Shown here piece after piece: positions 36,481-45,919 of a stretch of DNA of 56,409 nucleotides. The DNA lies in contig CAKPJK010000005.1 in the NCBI GenBank assembly GCA_934162615.1, positions 1-56,409 on the forward strand. Reading direction: 5' to 3'. The translations under genes were made by a program, and so were the position numbers. Positions within the stretch are counted from its first letter, which is position 1, and the number at the start of each line of letters is the position of its first letter. The stretch is from an uncultured Clostridia bacterium (GTDB taxonomy: Bacteria > Bacillota > Clostridia > TANB77 > CAG-508). Under the pieces are notes generated by a model. It did not search any database. It was not told the DNA's origin and saw nothing but the letters and a program-made list of their open reading frames with translations.

Positions 36481-37163
36481 TATTTTCCAGTCCTTTCATC
36501 TTTAATTATTTTTCCATCATCAATTGTTATAACTCTATCTGCTTCTAATGCAATTTTCTCATCATGTGTTATAACTATAACAGTTTGATTATACTTTTTA
36601 TTTGAAAGTCTTAATAATGAAATAATCTCTTCACTTGCCTTTGAATCTAAGTTTCCAGTTGGCTCATCTGCAAGCATTAATGCTGGTTCATTCATCATAG
36701 CTCTACCAATAGAAACTCTTTGTTGTTGACCTCCTGATAATTGGTTTGGCAAATTGTATTTTCTTTTTTCAAGTCCTAATGTTTTTAATAAATCATTTAG
36801 TCTTCTTTCATCAACATCTCTACCATCTAATTTTGTTGGTAATGTGATATTTTCTGCAACATTTAGAACTGGTATTAAATTATAAAATTGGTAAATTAAA
36901 CCAATTTGTCTTCTTCTAAAAATAGCTAGATTATCGTCATTTAAAGTGTAAATATCTTTTCCATCTATAAAAACTTTTCCTGATGTTGGTCTGTCTACTC
37001 CACCAATTAAATGTAACAATGTAGACTTTCCGCTTCCACTTGCTCCGATTATTGCTACAAATTCTCCTTTTTGTACAGAAAACGATACATTATCTACTGC
37101 TTTTACTTGATTTTCTCCTTTTCCGTATGTTTTGTTTAAGTTTTCTACTCTTAATATTTCCAT
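36480..37163 (-). CDS. ABC transporter ATP-binding protein (MacB/LolD-like)
   Basis: This ATPase of about 227 residues has Walker A GASGSGKST, Q-loop YQFYNLIP, signature LSGGQQQRVSIGRAM, Walker B ALMLADEPTGNLD and His switch VITHDEKIA. It works with the adjacent FtsX permease, forming one export pair. The start I chose is ATG 37163 (MEILRVENLN) after GAGGAAGAAT; the longer frame adds basic residues lacking conservation. No two-component genes sit beside it. Confidence 0.93.
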   Translation of the reverse strand: MEILRVENLNKTYGKGENQVKAVDNVSFSVQKGEFVAIIGASGSGKSTLLHLIGGVDRPTSGKVFIDGKDIYTLNDDNLAIFRRRQIGLIYQFYNLIPVLNVAENITLPTKLDGRDVDERRLNDLLKTLGLEKRKYNLPNQLSGGQQQRVSIGRAMMNEPALMLADEPTGNLDSKASEEIISLLRLSNKKYNQTVIVITHDEKIALEADRVITIDDGKIIKDERTGK

Positions 37164-37295
37164 ATTCTTCCTCACTTTCTTTTTTGTACCCAAATGGATA
37201 TTTTTCTTTGTTGTATTTAGTATAGTTTTTGAAAGTGACTTTTAGGTGACTTTTTTACTATAAATTTTGTCACTTTAATTTTTTTAGGATAGAAA

Positions 37296-37327
37296 AAACT
37301 ATGGAGACTTTTAAATCTCCATAGTTT
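37296..37327 (-). terminator. terminator
   Basis: AAACTATGGAGA (37296-37307) pairs exactly with TCTCCATAGTTT (37316-37327), loop of 8. It follows the stop of the unknown gene at 37339. Confidence 0.82.
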
Positions 37328-37338
37328 TAAATTTTAAA

Positions 37339-37803
37339 TCATGTTAATTTTTCAAAAATTTTATTAACATAATTTGCTTCAAAGAACAAGTTGTAAGTTC
37401 TTCCTTGTTCTTTAAAGGCCTCGGTCAAAACTAACAGTTTTACAAGTTGATGTACCTGTTTTACTGTTAGGTCTTCCACAATGTCGTTTTTTACCAAACT
37501 TTCGAATCTGACTTCAGATTCGGGTAAATTATAGGTGTAATCTTCTTCACCTATGATGATTTCGCCCGTTTCTAAAGCAGTTATTTTGTTGCTTGGGAGA
37601 TACATTACATCTCCTACTTTTTGTGTCTCCCGTTTTCCTCCTTCTTTTCTAAATTTTTCTAAACTCCAGATTATTTCACACAGTGATTTTTTTGTGAAAT
37701 TATCCTCTAGATAGTTTAAAAAATTTGTTTTGTTGTATTCCTCTGGCTCTAAAACGTCAACTATTGTACAAGTCTTTGCCCGTACTTTTATTTCTTTTTG
37801 CAT
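37339..37803 (-). CDS. hypothetical protein of 154 residues
   Basis: No family is recognised. The product is acidic, soluble, with a short beta N terminus (KEIKVRAKTCTIVDVLEPEE), a middle stretch GDVMYLPSNKITALETGEIII and helices at the end (QVHQLVKLLVLTEAF). ATG 37803 has AAAGGAGG at a good distance; the longer frame start overlaps this site. Its codons are more GC-rich than its neighbours', with two CGG arginine codons (37630-37632, 37780-37782). It has its own operator-like palindrome (37825-37838) and terminator, a pattern of a transferred, self-regulated or phage-type gene. Confidence 0.65.
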   Translation of the reverse strand: MQKEIKVRAKTCTIVDVLEPEEYNKTNFLNYLEDNFTKKSLCEIIWSLEKFRKEGGKRETQKVGDVMYLPSNKITALETGEIIIGEEDYTYNLPESEVRFESLVKNDIVEDLTVKQVHQLVKLLVLTEAFKEQGRTYNLFFEANYVNKIFEKLT

Positions 37804-37824
37804 AAGTTTGCCTCCTTTGTACAC

Positions 37825-37838
37825 CTGGTTACAACCAG
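37825..37838. promoter_or_regulatory. palindrome CTGGTT-AC-AACCAG
   Basis: This exact 14-base palindrome lies immediately upstream of the ribosome site of the 37339-37803 gene. It is placed where a repressor would block it and could bind the gene's own product or another regulator. The name of the binding protein cannot be given. Confidence 0.5.
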
Positions 37839-37919
37839 AAAATTTTCCTACATGTTTCCATTTCTATTATAGCATAGATTAGGAAATCAGTCAATATTAT
37901 GTAAATTTTTTTGTTGATA

Positions 37920-39107
37920 TTACATATTTTCATGCAAATACTGTTCTGTCTTTCTTAAATAAATTGCTGCAATTATAAAGAAAAACATTAATACCGAAAT
38001 TGTTATTGCAAGTATATTTACATTGTAAAAATAATTATACAAAACATACACTAAACTATAACTTATAACTTGTCCTATAAACATATATATATTAAATATT
38101 AGCATATGCTCTTTTCTATATTTTTCTAATCCATCAACCTTGATGGCTGCATAAACTGCACTACAAGATTCTAATTCTATTATTGTTCCAAATGAATTCA
38201 TTAATATATAATAAATTAATAGTGTTACAAAACTTGCATTAAATACTACAAATAATGATGAAATAAATATAACAACAGCCATATATGGATAAAACTTCTT
38301 ATTGATTTTTTTGTTGTTTATCATTTTTAGTATCTGTAAAGAAATAATTGATGTTGCGGCAAATAATGTATTATAGTTACCAAAACTCATTTCTGTACCT
38401 AATCTTAAGAATAATACAATTGGTAATAGTTCTGTCATTGCCCCTTGTGCTGATATTCTTCTAAAAAACATGCATTTATAGATGTCTTTTAAGTGGTTTT
38501 TTTCTTTAGCAATTTTCCAAAATTCTTTGATATTCATTTTATTATCTTGTACTGTGAAATCTTTTATTTTCATTGATATTGCAATGATTAATATTGTTTC
38601 TACTCCTAAGATTATAAACAATATATTGTATGAAAATTTTTCTATTATAAATCCTGAAAACATCGGTGTTAATATTGCTGTAATATTTTCTAGTATATTT
38701 AAATTTGCTAAATAACTACTCATTGATTTATTTGTGTTTGAACCTATTATTATAAGTTCATATGGTACAGCATAGAATAATGATTTCATCGTATCTAATG
38801 TTTTAAATAAGTATATATATTTGACTATGTTTTCTTTGAATATTATTAATATAAAAATGCTTGCTGCACTTAATATAAAACTTAGTCTATATATTAAGCT
38901 TGCATTTTTTGAATTGATAATTTTTAATAATATATATTCAAGTATAATCCCTAAAAATACTGAATAAACTGTGTATTTCAATATAAAATTTAAATCATTA
39001 TTTACTATTTTTAATATGTATATATTAAAAAATAATGAAAAAAATACGCTTAAAAATTTTCTTAAAAATGCTATTATTGCTATATATTTTCTATTATTTT
39101 GTTCCAT
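37920..39107 (-). CDS. MFS transporter, last gene of the 12-gene run
   Basis: This 395-residue, ~12-helix permease has a typical central cytoplasmic loop (KDFTVQDNKMNIKEFWKIAKEK) and C-terminal RKTEQYLHENM. Ion/substrate motifs are too weak to assign a cargo. ATG 39107. It starts 21 bases below the HAD gene and is likely cotranscribed with the whole block down to it. It is one of three MFS proteins in this operon, suggesting that at least one exports or imports the product of the phosphohydrolases. Confidence 0.8.
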   Translation of the reverse strand: MEQNNRKYIAIIAFLRKFLSVFFSLFFNIYILKIVNNDLNFILKYTVYSVFLGIILEYILLKIINSKNASLIYRLSFILSAASIFILIIFKENIVKYIYLFKTLDTMKSLFYAVPYELIIIGSNTNKSMSSYLANLNILENITAILTPMFSGFIIEKFSYNILFIILGVETILIIAISMKIKDFTVQDNKMNIKEFWKIAKEKNHLKDIYKCMFFRRISAQGAMTELLPIVLFLRLGTEMSFGNYNTLFAATSIISLQILKMINNKKINKKFYPYMAVVIFISSLFVVFNASFVTLLIYYILMNSFGTIIELESCSAVYAAIKVDGLEKYRKEHMLIFNIYMFIGQVISYSLVYVLYNYFYNVNILAITISVLMFFFIIAAIYLRKTEQYLHENM

Positions 39108-39128
39108 TTTTTCCTCTCTTTTTCTTCT

Positions 39129-39824
39129 TTACATTTTTTCTATTAATTCACTGACACTTTTTACAATTTTCCCGTTGCAAATTTTTAATAATTCTTGTAC
39201 AGATTCTTCCATACAATATCCATTATAATTTTTTATCATTTCAATATCACTATAACCATCACCTATTGTAAAAATATTTTCTCGATTAACTTTTTCAATT
39301 TGTACTATTTCTTCTATAGCATTTGATTTACACGTTTTATTTGATATTATTTCAACAGCGTTTCCTGATACCAAATAACAATTAACAAACTCTGAATATT
39401 TTTTATTTATTAGAGAATTTATTTGTTCTGCTTTATCCTTTTCATATTTTGCATAAATTTTTGTTAAGTCTTTATCATTAAAATCTGTTCTACTATTTTC
39501 TAATTTACAGCAAAAATGGTTTATTGATTTTTCAATTTCTAAATCTTTTTCAATATTTTTTATTATATTATTATCTATAGTATAATTTGAAATAATATTG
39601 TTGTTTTTGTCTAGTATTGTTGCTCCATGGTTTATTATTAAATAGTCCCATTTTAATTTGTATTGTTCCGCCTTGTTCATGAAATCAAAATATGAACGTC
39701 CTGTTGCAAACACAAATATATTTCCTTTTTTTCTGAATTCTTCAACACTTTTTTTATTTTTTTCTATGTCTTCATCATTCAAATAAAATGTTTGGTCATA
39801 ATCACTAACTAATAATTTTTTCAT
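39129..39824 (-). CDS. HAD-IIB (Cof-type) phosphatase
   Basis: This 231-residue Cof-type HAD has motif I LVSDYDQTFYLND (DxD), motif II FATGRSYF, motif III lysine in NKTCKSNAIEEIV and motif IV FTIGDGYSDIEMI. It likely hydrolyses sugar phosphates, pyridoxal phosphate or nucleotides, as members of this class do. ATG 39824 is 29 bases from the neighbouring phosphoglycerate-mutase-like gene. It is one of six phosphohydrolase-type proteins in the run. Confidence 0.88.
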   Translation of the reverse strand: MKKLLVSDYDQTFYLNDEDIEKNKKSVEEFRKKGNIFVFATGRSYFDFMNKAEQYKLKWDYLIINHGATILDKNNNIISNYTIDNNIIKNIEKDLEIEKSINHFCCKLENSRTDFNDKDLTKIYAKYEKDKAEQINSLINKKYSEFVNCYLVSGNAVEIISNKTCKSNAIEEIVQIEKVNRENIFTIGDGYSDIEMIKNYNGYCMEESVQELLKICNGKIVKSVSELIEKM

Positions 39825-39853
39825 TTTTCCAATTCCTTTGTATATCCTAATTT

Positions 39854-40423
39854 TTAGTTCTTATTTCTAAATTCAAATTCTCTAATTTCACAATTTTTTA
39901 TATGAGCACTCTGAACATGTCCATTTTCACCAATTCCATTAAAATATGCATTAATTGCTCTACAAGTTCCACCATGTGTGACTAGCAAAATATTTTTATC
40001 TTTATATTTCTCTTGTATCTCATCTAGTAAATTCCATACCCTTTTGCATATAGTTTGTATTGGTTCTATATCTTTTTTATTCCAATTTAAATAATAATTA
40101 TTTATTATATCTATATCCTCATTATCAACTATACCTGGCCATTCCTCTTTCGTTGTTCCCTCAACTTCGCCACAGCCTCTTTCTATTAATCTTTCATCAA
40201 TTATAATGTTACATTTTGTTTCTTCATTTATTATTTCCGCTGTTTTTATTGCTCTTTTCAAAGGTGAACATATTATCAAATCTATATTATAATTTTTTAA
40301 TTGTCCTTTTGTATTTTTTGCTTGTTCTATTCCTGTATTGTTTAACTCTATATCTGTTCTTCCTTGGCATTTTCCTGCTACATTCCAGTCTGTTTGACCA
40401 TGTCTTACTACATATATTTTCAT
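39854..40423 (-). CDS. histidine phosphatase family protein (paralogue A)
   Basis: This 189-residue protein of the phosphoglycerate-mutase-like superfamily has the phosphorylated-His motif VVRHGQTDWN, CSPLKRAIKTAEII and VTHGGTCRAIN with the second catalytic His. It is similar to the enzyme at 41879-42412 (shared LDEIQ/KEKYKDKNILLVTHGG). It likely removes a phosphate from a small metabolite. Its stop overlaps the ATG of the acyltransferase-like gene by four bases (ATGA), so they are translationally coupled. Confidence 0.9.
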   Translation of the reverse strand: MKIYVVRHGQTDWNVAGKCQGRTDIELNNTGIEQAKNTKGQLKNYNIDLIICSPLKRAIKTAEIINEETKCNIIIDERLIERGCGEVEGTTKEEWPGIVDNEDIDIINNYYLNWNKKDIEPIQTICKRVWNLLDEIQEKYKDKNILLVTHGGTCRAINAYFNGIGENGHVQSAHIKNCEIREFEFRNKN

Positions 40424-41268
40424 TTTTTCAACTCCCCATATCCTTCATATATTGTTCCAGTATTTATTAAAAATTCTTTTATGCTTTTTTGTAATCTAGT
40501 TGTTTCTGGTAATTCATTATAATTATCACATTTTTTTAAATTAAATACAAAATTTAAAACATCATCTGTTCCGTTTTTAGAACTTTGTATTTCAAAAAGT
40601 TCTTGAAATTTTCGAATATTAGAATTTTCATCTAACATTTTTGATATTTCTTTACTTAATAACCATGATTCACAAATATATTTTGGATTTTCTATATTAT
40701 AATATTTTTTTAGTAATTCTCTCGAATTTTGTATTGCTTTTTTCACTTCATTTATATCTAGATTTTTTCCTGCTGGTATATGTATTTTAATTTTATTATC
40801 TGTTGTTGGCTCAAATTGTAGTCTTCCACATTCTATTAATCTTGTATTTATAAAATATGTTCCCCATAACATCTGCGAAATTCTAATTCCATCATAATGT
40901 CTGTATATAATGTCATTTAACAAACATTCTCTTATTCTTTGCTTTTGAATCTCAATTTGTTCATCATCAAAATTGTATTTTTTTATATTTTCTTTATGAT
41001 ATTCAAGTCCAAGTAATAATAATATATTTGTTATAAATGGGTTTATTTTTTCTTCAAATAAAATTTCTATGTCTTTTTCTTTCCATAGTTCTCTAAACTT
41101 TTCTGTTTTGTCAATATATAAAATTTCATATATTTCTTTTGCTTTATTTTGTATCTTTTTATTATTTTTTATTTTTTCAATACATCTGTCGCATTTTTCT
41201 TGGTAGTCTGCATCTTTTATATCATAATACTCTAGCGCTTCTTTTATTTTTTCTTTATTAAATAACAT
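40420..41268 (-). CDS. GNAT-like acyltransferase domain protein
   Basis: This 282-residue cytoplasmic protein has no signal. The middle-to-end stretch (IRECLLNDIIYRHYDGIRIS, ARLIECGRLQFE-like LIECGRLQFEPT, IHIPAGKNLDINEVKKAI, YICESWLLSKEISKML, SNIRKFQELFEI) matches the 'acyltransferase domain-containing' family with N-terminal helical and GNAT-like C-terminal domains. The usual GNAT acetyl-CoA loop is not plain. Its place among phosphohydrolases suggests that it acts on the same metabolite. The acyl donor and acceptor are unknown. ATG 41268. Confidence 0.7.
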   Translation of the reverse strand: MLFNKEKIKEALEYYDIKDADYQEKCDRCIEKIKNNKKIQNKAKEIYEILYIDKTEKFRELWKEKDIEILFEEKINPFITNILLLLGLEYHKENIKKYNFDDEQIEIQKQRIRECLLNDIIYRHYDGIRISQMLWGTYFINTRLIECGRLQFEPTTDNKIKIHIPAGKNLDINEVKKAIQNSRELLKKYYNIENPKYICESWLLSKEISKMLDENSNIRKFQELFEIQSSKNGTDDVLNFVFNLKKCDNYNELPETTRLQKSIKEFLINTGTIYEGYGELKK

Positions 41269-41286
41269 TTTATTTTTCCTTTATCT

Positions 41287-41868
41287 CTACAAATTATCTT
41301 TTATACTAGGGAATAGATCATAAACATTAAATCCTAATTGCTCGTCAATATATTGTTTTAATTTATATGTTTCTTTAATATGATATTGTGTATTTTCATG
41401 TACGCCTTTTCTAATTATTAAGTCTATTAATCTTTTATCAACAGTAATAATAGTGTCTGTGCACATTAAATCACATAAATTTATTATTTTTTCATATATT
41501 GTATATTCGTGATTTTTTATAAATTCTGTTCTAAATGGTATGTCTTTTGGAAATCCCCCTGCTGTGCAATATATGTCATTGTTTAAGTATGAATGAGTTA
41601 AGCAAATGTTTGCATATTCGTCATCATATCCTAATTCCTTAATATAGTTATATCCATTTATTACATGGTCTTTTCCATCTCCAATAGCCCTTCCTATATC
41701 ATGTATGTATCCTAATGTTTTTGCATAATCTATATCTAGATTTAATTTTTCTGCTATTTTTCCTGCTGAATTTCCTACACAAATTGAGTGTTTTATCCAA
41801 CGGTCATCTGATGCTTTGATTCTTGCTTCTTCTAACAGTTCTCTTGCTTTTTCTACTGTTAATTTCAT
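41287..41868 (-). CDS. HD-domain hydrolase
   Basis: This 193-residue HD protein has WIKHSICVGNSAGKIAE, TLGYIHDIGRAIGD (HD pair) and ICLTHSYLN as the metal-binding His/Asp set, a compact layout as in nucleotide or phosphodiester hydrolases. ATG 41868 follows AAGGAGAAAAC; the longer frame would overlap the upstream gene. It likely hydrolyses a (deoxy)nucleotide or a phosphate ester. It lies between the two histidine phosphatases. Confidence 0.85.
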   Translation of the reverse strand: MKLTVEKARELLEEARIKASDDRWIKHSICVGNSAGKIAEKLNLDIDYAKTLGYIHDIGRAIGDGKDHVINGYNYIKELGYDDEYANICLTHSYLNNDIYCTAGGFPKDIPFRTEFIKNHEYTIYEKIINLCDLMCTDTIITVDKRLIDLIIRKGVHENTQYHIKETYKLKQYIDEQLGFNVYDLFPSIKDNL

Positions 41869-41878
41869 AGTTTTCTCC

Positions 41879-42412
41879 TTATAATTCATATTCTTTTATT
41901 CCACAATTACTTGAGCCAAATTTTTGTATCATTCCATCTTTCGGAATATCATTAAAATAAAAATATACTCCTCTAGCAACTCCGCCATGTGTTACTAACA
42001 AAATATTTTTATCTTTATATTTTTCTTTAATTTCATCTAAAAATTCTTTTACCCTTTTAAATAAATCTGGTATAGTCTCCAAACCTTCAACTTTATTTTT
42101 TGAATAATAATTCCAATAATCTGTATAATAAAAATCACCTAATTCAACATTAGTCAATTTTCCACAGTCTCTTTCTTCTAGTCTTTTGTCATAAATTACT
42201 GGTACATTGTTTATATTTACAAGTTCACAAGTATGTCTAGTTCTTAATAATGGTGAACATATTATTAAATCTATATCTAGATTTTTTACTTCTTCACTTG
42301 CTTTTTTTGCTTGTTCTATTCCTATTTCATTTATATCTTCATCCAGTTTACCATTATATTTATGTTCATCATTGCATTTTGTTCTTCCATGTCTAATTAC
42401 ATATAATTTCAT
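41879..42412 (-). CDS. histidine phosphatase family protein (paralogue B)
   Basis: This 177-residue protein has VIRHGRTKCND with the first catalytic His, ICSPLLRTRHTCELV and VTHGGVARGVYF with the second. Paralogous to 39854-40423; N- and C-terminal halves align throughout. Active-site residues are complete, so both copies appear functional. Two bases separate its ATG from the PHP gene's end. Confidence 0.9.
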   Translation of the reverse strand: MKLYVIRHGRTKCNDEHKYNGKLDEDINEIGIEQAKKASEEVKNLDIDLIICSPLLRTRHTCELVNINNVPVIYDKRLEERDCGKLTNVELGDFYYTDYWNYYSKNKVEGLETIPDLFKRVKEFLDEIKEKYKDKNILLVTHGGVARGVYFYFNDIPKDGMIQKFGSSNCGIKEYEL

Positions 42413-42414
42413 AT

Positions 42415-43224
42415 TTATACCTCCAAATTTTCATTGCAAAAATTTAGTTTGTTTATAACATTTTGTCCAATAAGTTTATTTACAACTTCAATTGCTTTTT
42501 CGTATAATTCAATTTGTTCTCTCCAATGCGCATCAATTCCATATAAAACTTTCAAATTTTTATATTCAGATGCAATTTTCCAAAATTCTTTACATGGATA
42601 CTCTACTTTTTCTTTTTGTTTTCTTATATACATAACTGGGTCGGATAAATTAATTTCTACTGGTATTCCATATTTTTCAGCCGTACTACATATTATTCTA
42701 GCCACTTGTTCTTCTGCTTCTCCAAAGTTATTCCTGCTTAACATATATAAATCTGGATGTGCTATTATATTTGGTATATTTTTCTCTATTGCCATTTTTA
42801 TATATTCAGCATATTTTAAAATATCTTCATTAGTAAAATCATGTTTTCTAAAAAATTTTAATTCATTTTTATCATCATATATAAAATGTTGTCCTAAAAT
42901 TAATTTATCTGTTTCATTTTTTAACTCAAATAGATTTTCTTCTTGTCCTGGTAAATATTCAACTTCAAATCCTGTTTCTATTTCTATTTTATCTTTGTAT
43001 TTTTCTTTTAAAGATTTAATACTTTCTAAATATTCATTTTTTTCACTGTACTTCATTCTCATGTTTGTTCTATGGTCTATTTCTTCTTTTTCTGGGCAAT
43101 GGTCTGTAAATGCTATTTTTGTAAAACCTTTCTTGATTAATTCTTTTACAAAGTCTTCGTCTGACATATTATTGTCAGCATGTCCACATCTTCTTGTATG
43201 TGTATGATAATTAAATTTTTGCAT
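42415..43224 (-). CDS. PHP-domain phosphohydrolase (histidinol-phosphatase-like)
   Basis: This 269-residue protein has the four PHP metal motifs: YHTHTRRCGHA, AFTDHCPE, GFEVEYLPG and IAHPDLY with GIDAHWREQI at the end. It resembles HisK-type histidinol phosphatases, but there is no histidine operon here. A general phosphomonoester or phosphodiester role is likelier. ATG 43224. It overlaps no gene but is 2 bases from paralogue B, so cotranscription is clear. Confidence 0.88.
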   Translation of the reverse strand: MQKFNYHTHTRRCGHADNNMSDEDFVKELIKKGFTKIAFTDHCPEKEEIDHRTNMRMKYSEKNEYLESIKSLKEKYKDKIEIETGFEVEYLPGQEENLFELKNETDKLILGQHFIYDDKNELKFFRKHDFTNEDILKYAEYIKMAIEKNIPNIIAHPDLYMLSRNNFGEAEEQVARIICSTAEKYGIPVEINLSDPVMYIRKQKEKVEYPCKEFWKIASEYKNLKVLYGIDAHWREQIELYEKAIEVVNKLIGQNVINKLNFCNENLEV

Positions 43225-43244
43225 TTTTTCTTTCTCCTTATATC

Positions 43245-44666
43245 TTATTCTACTAATTTTTTAAATAAATCGTTATAAATTTTATTAGGTTCTAAATAAT
43301 TAACAAATGTTATTTTGTGTCTATTTTCTGTTAATTCGTATGATGTATCTTCTTTTATAATTGGACAACTTATTTCTTCTGTTTCAAACCAAGTTTTATT
43401 TATCATATATGCAATAACACTTATGTCCCAAATAACTCTTCTTTCTTTTATTTCATGATATGTATCATTTACAAACCTTTGACACAAATAATCACATAAT
43501 TCACTTTTTCCTTTTAAGAAATGTTCTAATTCATATTTAGAAATCATTAGATTTGAAGCAACATTTTTACCTGGAATTACTGTCAATTTTACTTTTGATT
43601 CAAATACTTCTCTGATAGCTTGTACATCATGTCTAAAATTACATTCTATGTTATTTTTATTTAAGAAACTATGTCCACCTGTCCAAATTATTTCTATCTT
43701 TTCTATAATTTCCGGTGATTTTTTTATTGCTAGTGCAATATTTGTAATAGGTCCAATTGCTAATATATATGTTTTTTTATTTGCATTTGCAATTTCAACA
43801 ATTTTATTAACTGCATCATTATTTTCATTATATCCATTACAAATATAATCTATTGAACCCTTAAACACTTTATTTTTAGTTTCAAAATTTAGCCAATTAC
43901 ATATTCTAAGTATTTCATTATAACTTTTATCCGTTGCCTCTGCTATAGTTTCTTCAATCTCATCGTGTGAATGCGGTGCTATTGTTATCGCATCAATATT
44001 AAATTTATCTTGGTTTTTTAATAAATATGCAAGTGCAAAATGATCGTCACATTCAGTATCCATGTCTGTATCTAATATTACATTAACTTTTTCTTTTTTA
44101 TAGTTTGTAATAAATTCATAAATTTCTTTCCAATTATAAACTCTTGTAATTTCTTTTTCTTCTCTATTACAAGGCTTGTCCATTATAAGTGTAGTTATAT
44201 TTTTTTTATAACATTCTCTACAAATACTATTAGAATCATCTATCATTACATCAATACCATTTTCTATACATTTTGTTACCTTTTCATTTTTGCGTTTTGT
44301 AAATATTAATTTATCATATGGTATTTGTTTTTCTTTTAGCCACTTTTGGGTCATACCATATGGATCTGTATATTCTCCATTATCCCTACCTGTAATAATA
44401 ACAATAGTATGTCCATCTTCTTTTAATTTTTCAATATATTCCCTTGCGCCTTCTTTTACTTCTAAGGTTTTGGCTATTCTTTCAACATTGTCTAGATAAA
44501 ATGGCCATAATTCTTCTTCAGACCAATCAAACATTCCCTCAGTCATATGTTTATTTGGGTCAATTATTCCTGTATTTCTTAATTCTTTATCATGCTTTAA
44601 AAATTCTTCTTCTAAGGCTTCATCAAATTTTGATATTACATTATCTATATCTATTCCTATGTTCAT
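43245..44666 (-). CDS. fusion of HAD 5'-nucleotidase-like and nucleoside hydrolase domains
   Basis: This 473-residue two-domain protein has an N-terminal HAD domain (about 1-195): IGIDIDNVISKFD (motif I), VIITGRDN (motif II), FTKRKNEKVTKC (lysine) and VMIDDSNSI (motif IV), as in 5'(3')-nucleotidase (NT5C)-type enzymes. The C-terminal part (about 200-473) is a nucleoside hydrolase: NVILDTDMDTECDDHFALA (calcium site), AIGPITNIA and WTGGHSF and NFRHDVQAI. Joined, they could turn a nucleoside 5'-monophosphate into nucleoside and then into free base and sugar in one polypeptide. I do not know of a named fusion like it. ATG 44666. Confidence 0.85.
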   Translation of the reverse strand: MNIGIDIDNVISKFDEALEEEFLKHDKELRNTGIIDPNKHMTEGMFDWSEEELWPFYLDNVERIAKTLEVKEGAREYIEKLKEDGHTIVIITGRDNGEYTDPYGMTQKWLKEKQIPYDKLIFTKRKNEKVTKCIENGIDVMIDDSNSICRECYKKNITTLIMDKPCNREEKEITRVYNWKEIYEFITNYKKEKVNVILDTDMDTECDDHFALAYLLKNQDKFNIDAITIAPHSHDEIEETIAEATDKSYNEILRICNWLNFETKNKVFKGSIDYICNGYNENNDAVNKIVEIANANKKTYILAIGPITNIALAIKKSPEIIEKIEIIWTGGHSFLNKNNIECNFRHDVQAIREVFESKVKLTVIPGKNVASNLMISKYELEHFLKGKSELCDYLCQRFVNDTYHEIKERRVIWDISVIAYMINKTWFETEEISCPIIKEDTSYELTENRHKITFVNYLEPNKIYNDLFKKLVE

Positions 44667-44713
44667 TTTTTACCTCTTCCTTATTAATTATATATTTTAT
44701 TAAAATTCTTTAT

Positions 44714-45919
44714 TTAATCATATTTTTTGTTTATATATACAATAAATACTATATACACTAGTATTGCTATAAGAAAAGTAGTTGATATAATATTTTCATT
44801 TTCTTTAAACACTGTATAAGATAGTATTGGAATTATTGCTGTAACAATTCCTTCTATAAATCTCTCAAATGTTACATATGAAGTTTGATAATTTTCCTTT
44901 GAACTCTCATATATAGCAACATTGTCATATATATCATAAGCACTATTTGCGCACCCCATAAAAACATATATTATCGGTAATAAATATATTACATAGTTTG
45001 CTTTAAGTACAAATAATAATATAAAAGAAATTATATACAATATTCCATTTGGAATAAGTACTCTCTTCCATTCTCTGCCATCTGCTTTTCTTGCCCAAAA
45101 TTTACTAAATAATGCATCTGACAAATTTATAACTATATTTAAAATACTATAATATACATAATTTATATGTAAATATCTAAGTAAGTAGACATTTAAGTAC
45201 ATTGTTCCTATTCCTAACGCAAATCTATTAATTCCTGCTGTAATTAGTACTTTTCTAAATGATTTATCTTTTGCTGGCCTTAATACTGATTCTTTGACCT
45301 TTATTGGTTTACACTCAATTTCAGGTTTATATGTATTTATTCTTATTGCAATATCTATAAACGCTATGATAAATACTATTCCAAATAAAATTAAAAATCC
45401 ATTTAATTCATATCCACTTGCTTTAAATTGGTCTAATACAACTCCCATAAATAAACTAAATGCCATAACAACTGTATTCTTTATCATATTTTTACTTGAA
45501 GCAAATTTTGTTCTATCTTCTTTTTTTACTAATGTCATTCTCCAATTTACAAATGTTATATATCCCATTTCTCCTGTTACTGCATAGATTGATGCAAATA
45601 TGAAAAAGAATATTGTTCTAATAGTTATATTATCTGATATAAATGGTATAAATGCAAATCCAACTGATGCTAGCCTATATATAGTGTAATTTGATAATAC
45701 TACAATTTTGGACTGTCCTATTTTTGAAAATAGTGGTGCTGCAAATATTTGTAACATATTTGTTATTGTGTCTAATACTGCATATAGTCCAATTGCTAGG
45801 TCTGATAGGCCTAAATATACGGCAAATGCAGTTATTAATGAGCTACTTGCTATTTTATTATTTGCAGTATCTAATATTGCAGATGTTAGATATTTTTTAT
45901 ATTCTTTTTTATAGTTCAT
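44714..45919 (-). CDS. MFS transporter
   Basis: This 401-residue, ~12-helix permease has an N-terminal cytoplasmic MNYKKEYKKYLTSAIL and central loop INTYKPEIECKPIKVKE. It overlaps the upstream MFS gene by 4 bases (ATGA). The two adjacent MFS genes might work as a pair or as individual transporters; their sequences are diverged from each other. The cargo is unknown. Confidence 0.82.
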   Translation of the reverse strand: MNYKKEYKKYLTSAILDTANNKIASSSLITAFAVYLGLSDLAIGLYAVLDTITNMLQIFAAPLFSKIGQSKIVVLSNYTIYRLASVGFAFIPFISDNITIRTIFFFIFASIYAVTGEMGYITFVNWRMTLVKKEDRTKFASSKNMIKNTVVMAFSLFMGVVLDQFKASGYELNGFLILFGIVFIIAFIDIAIRINTYKPEIECKPIKVKESVLRPAKDKSFRKVLITAGINRFALGIGTMYLNVYLLRYLHINYVYYSILNIVINLSDALFSKFWARKADGREWKRVLIPNGILYIISFILLFVLKANYVIYLLPIIYVFMGCANSAYDIYDNVAIYESSKENYQTSYVTFERFIEGIVTAIIPILSYTVFKENENIISTTFLIAILVYIVFIVYINKKYD

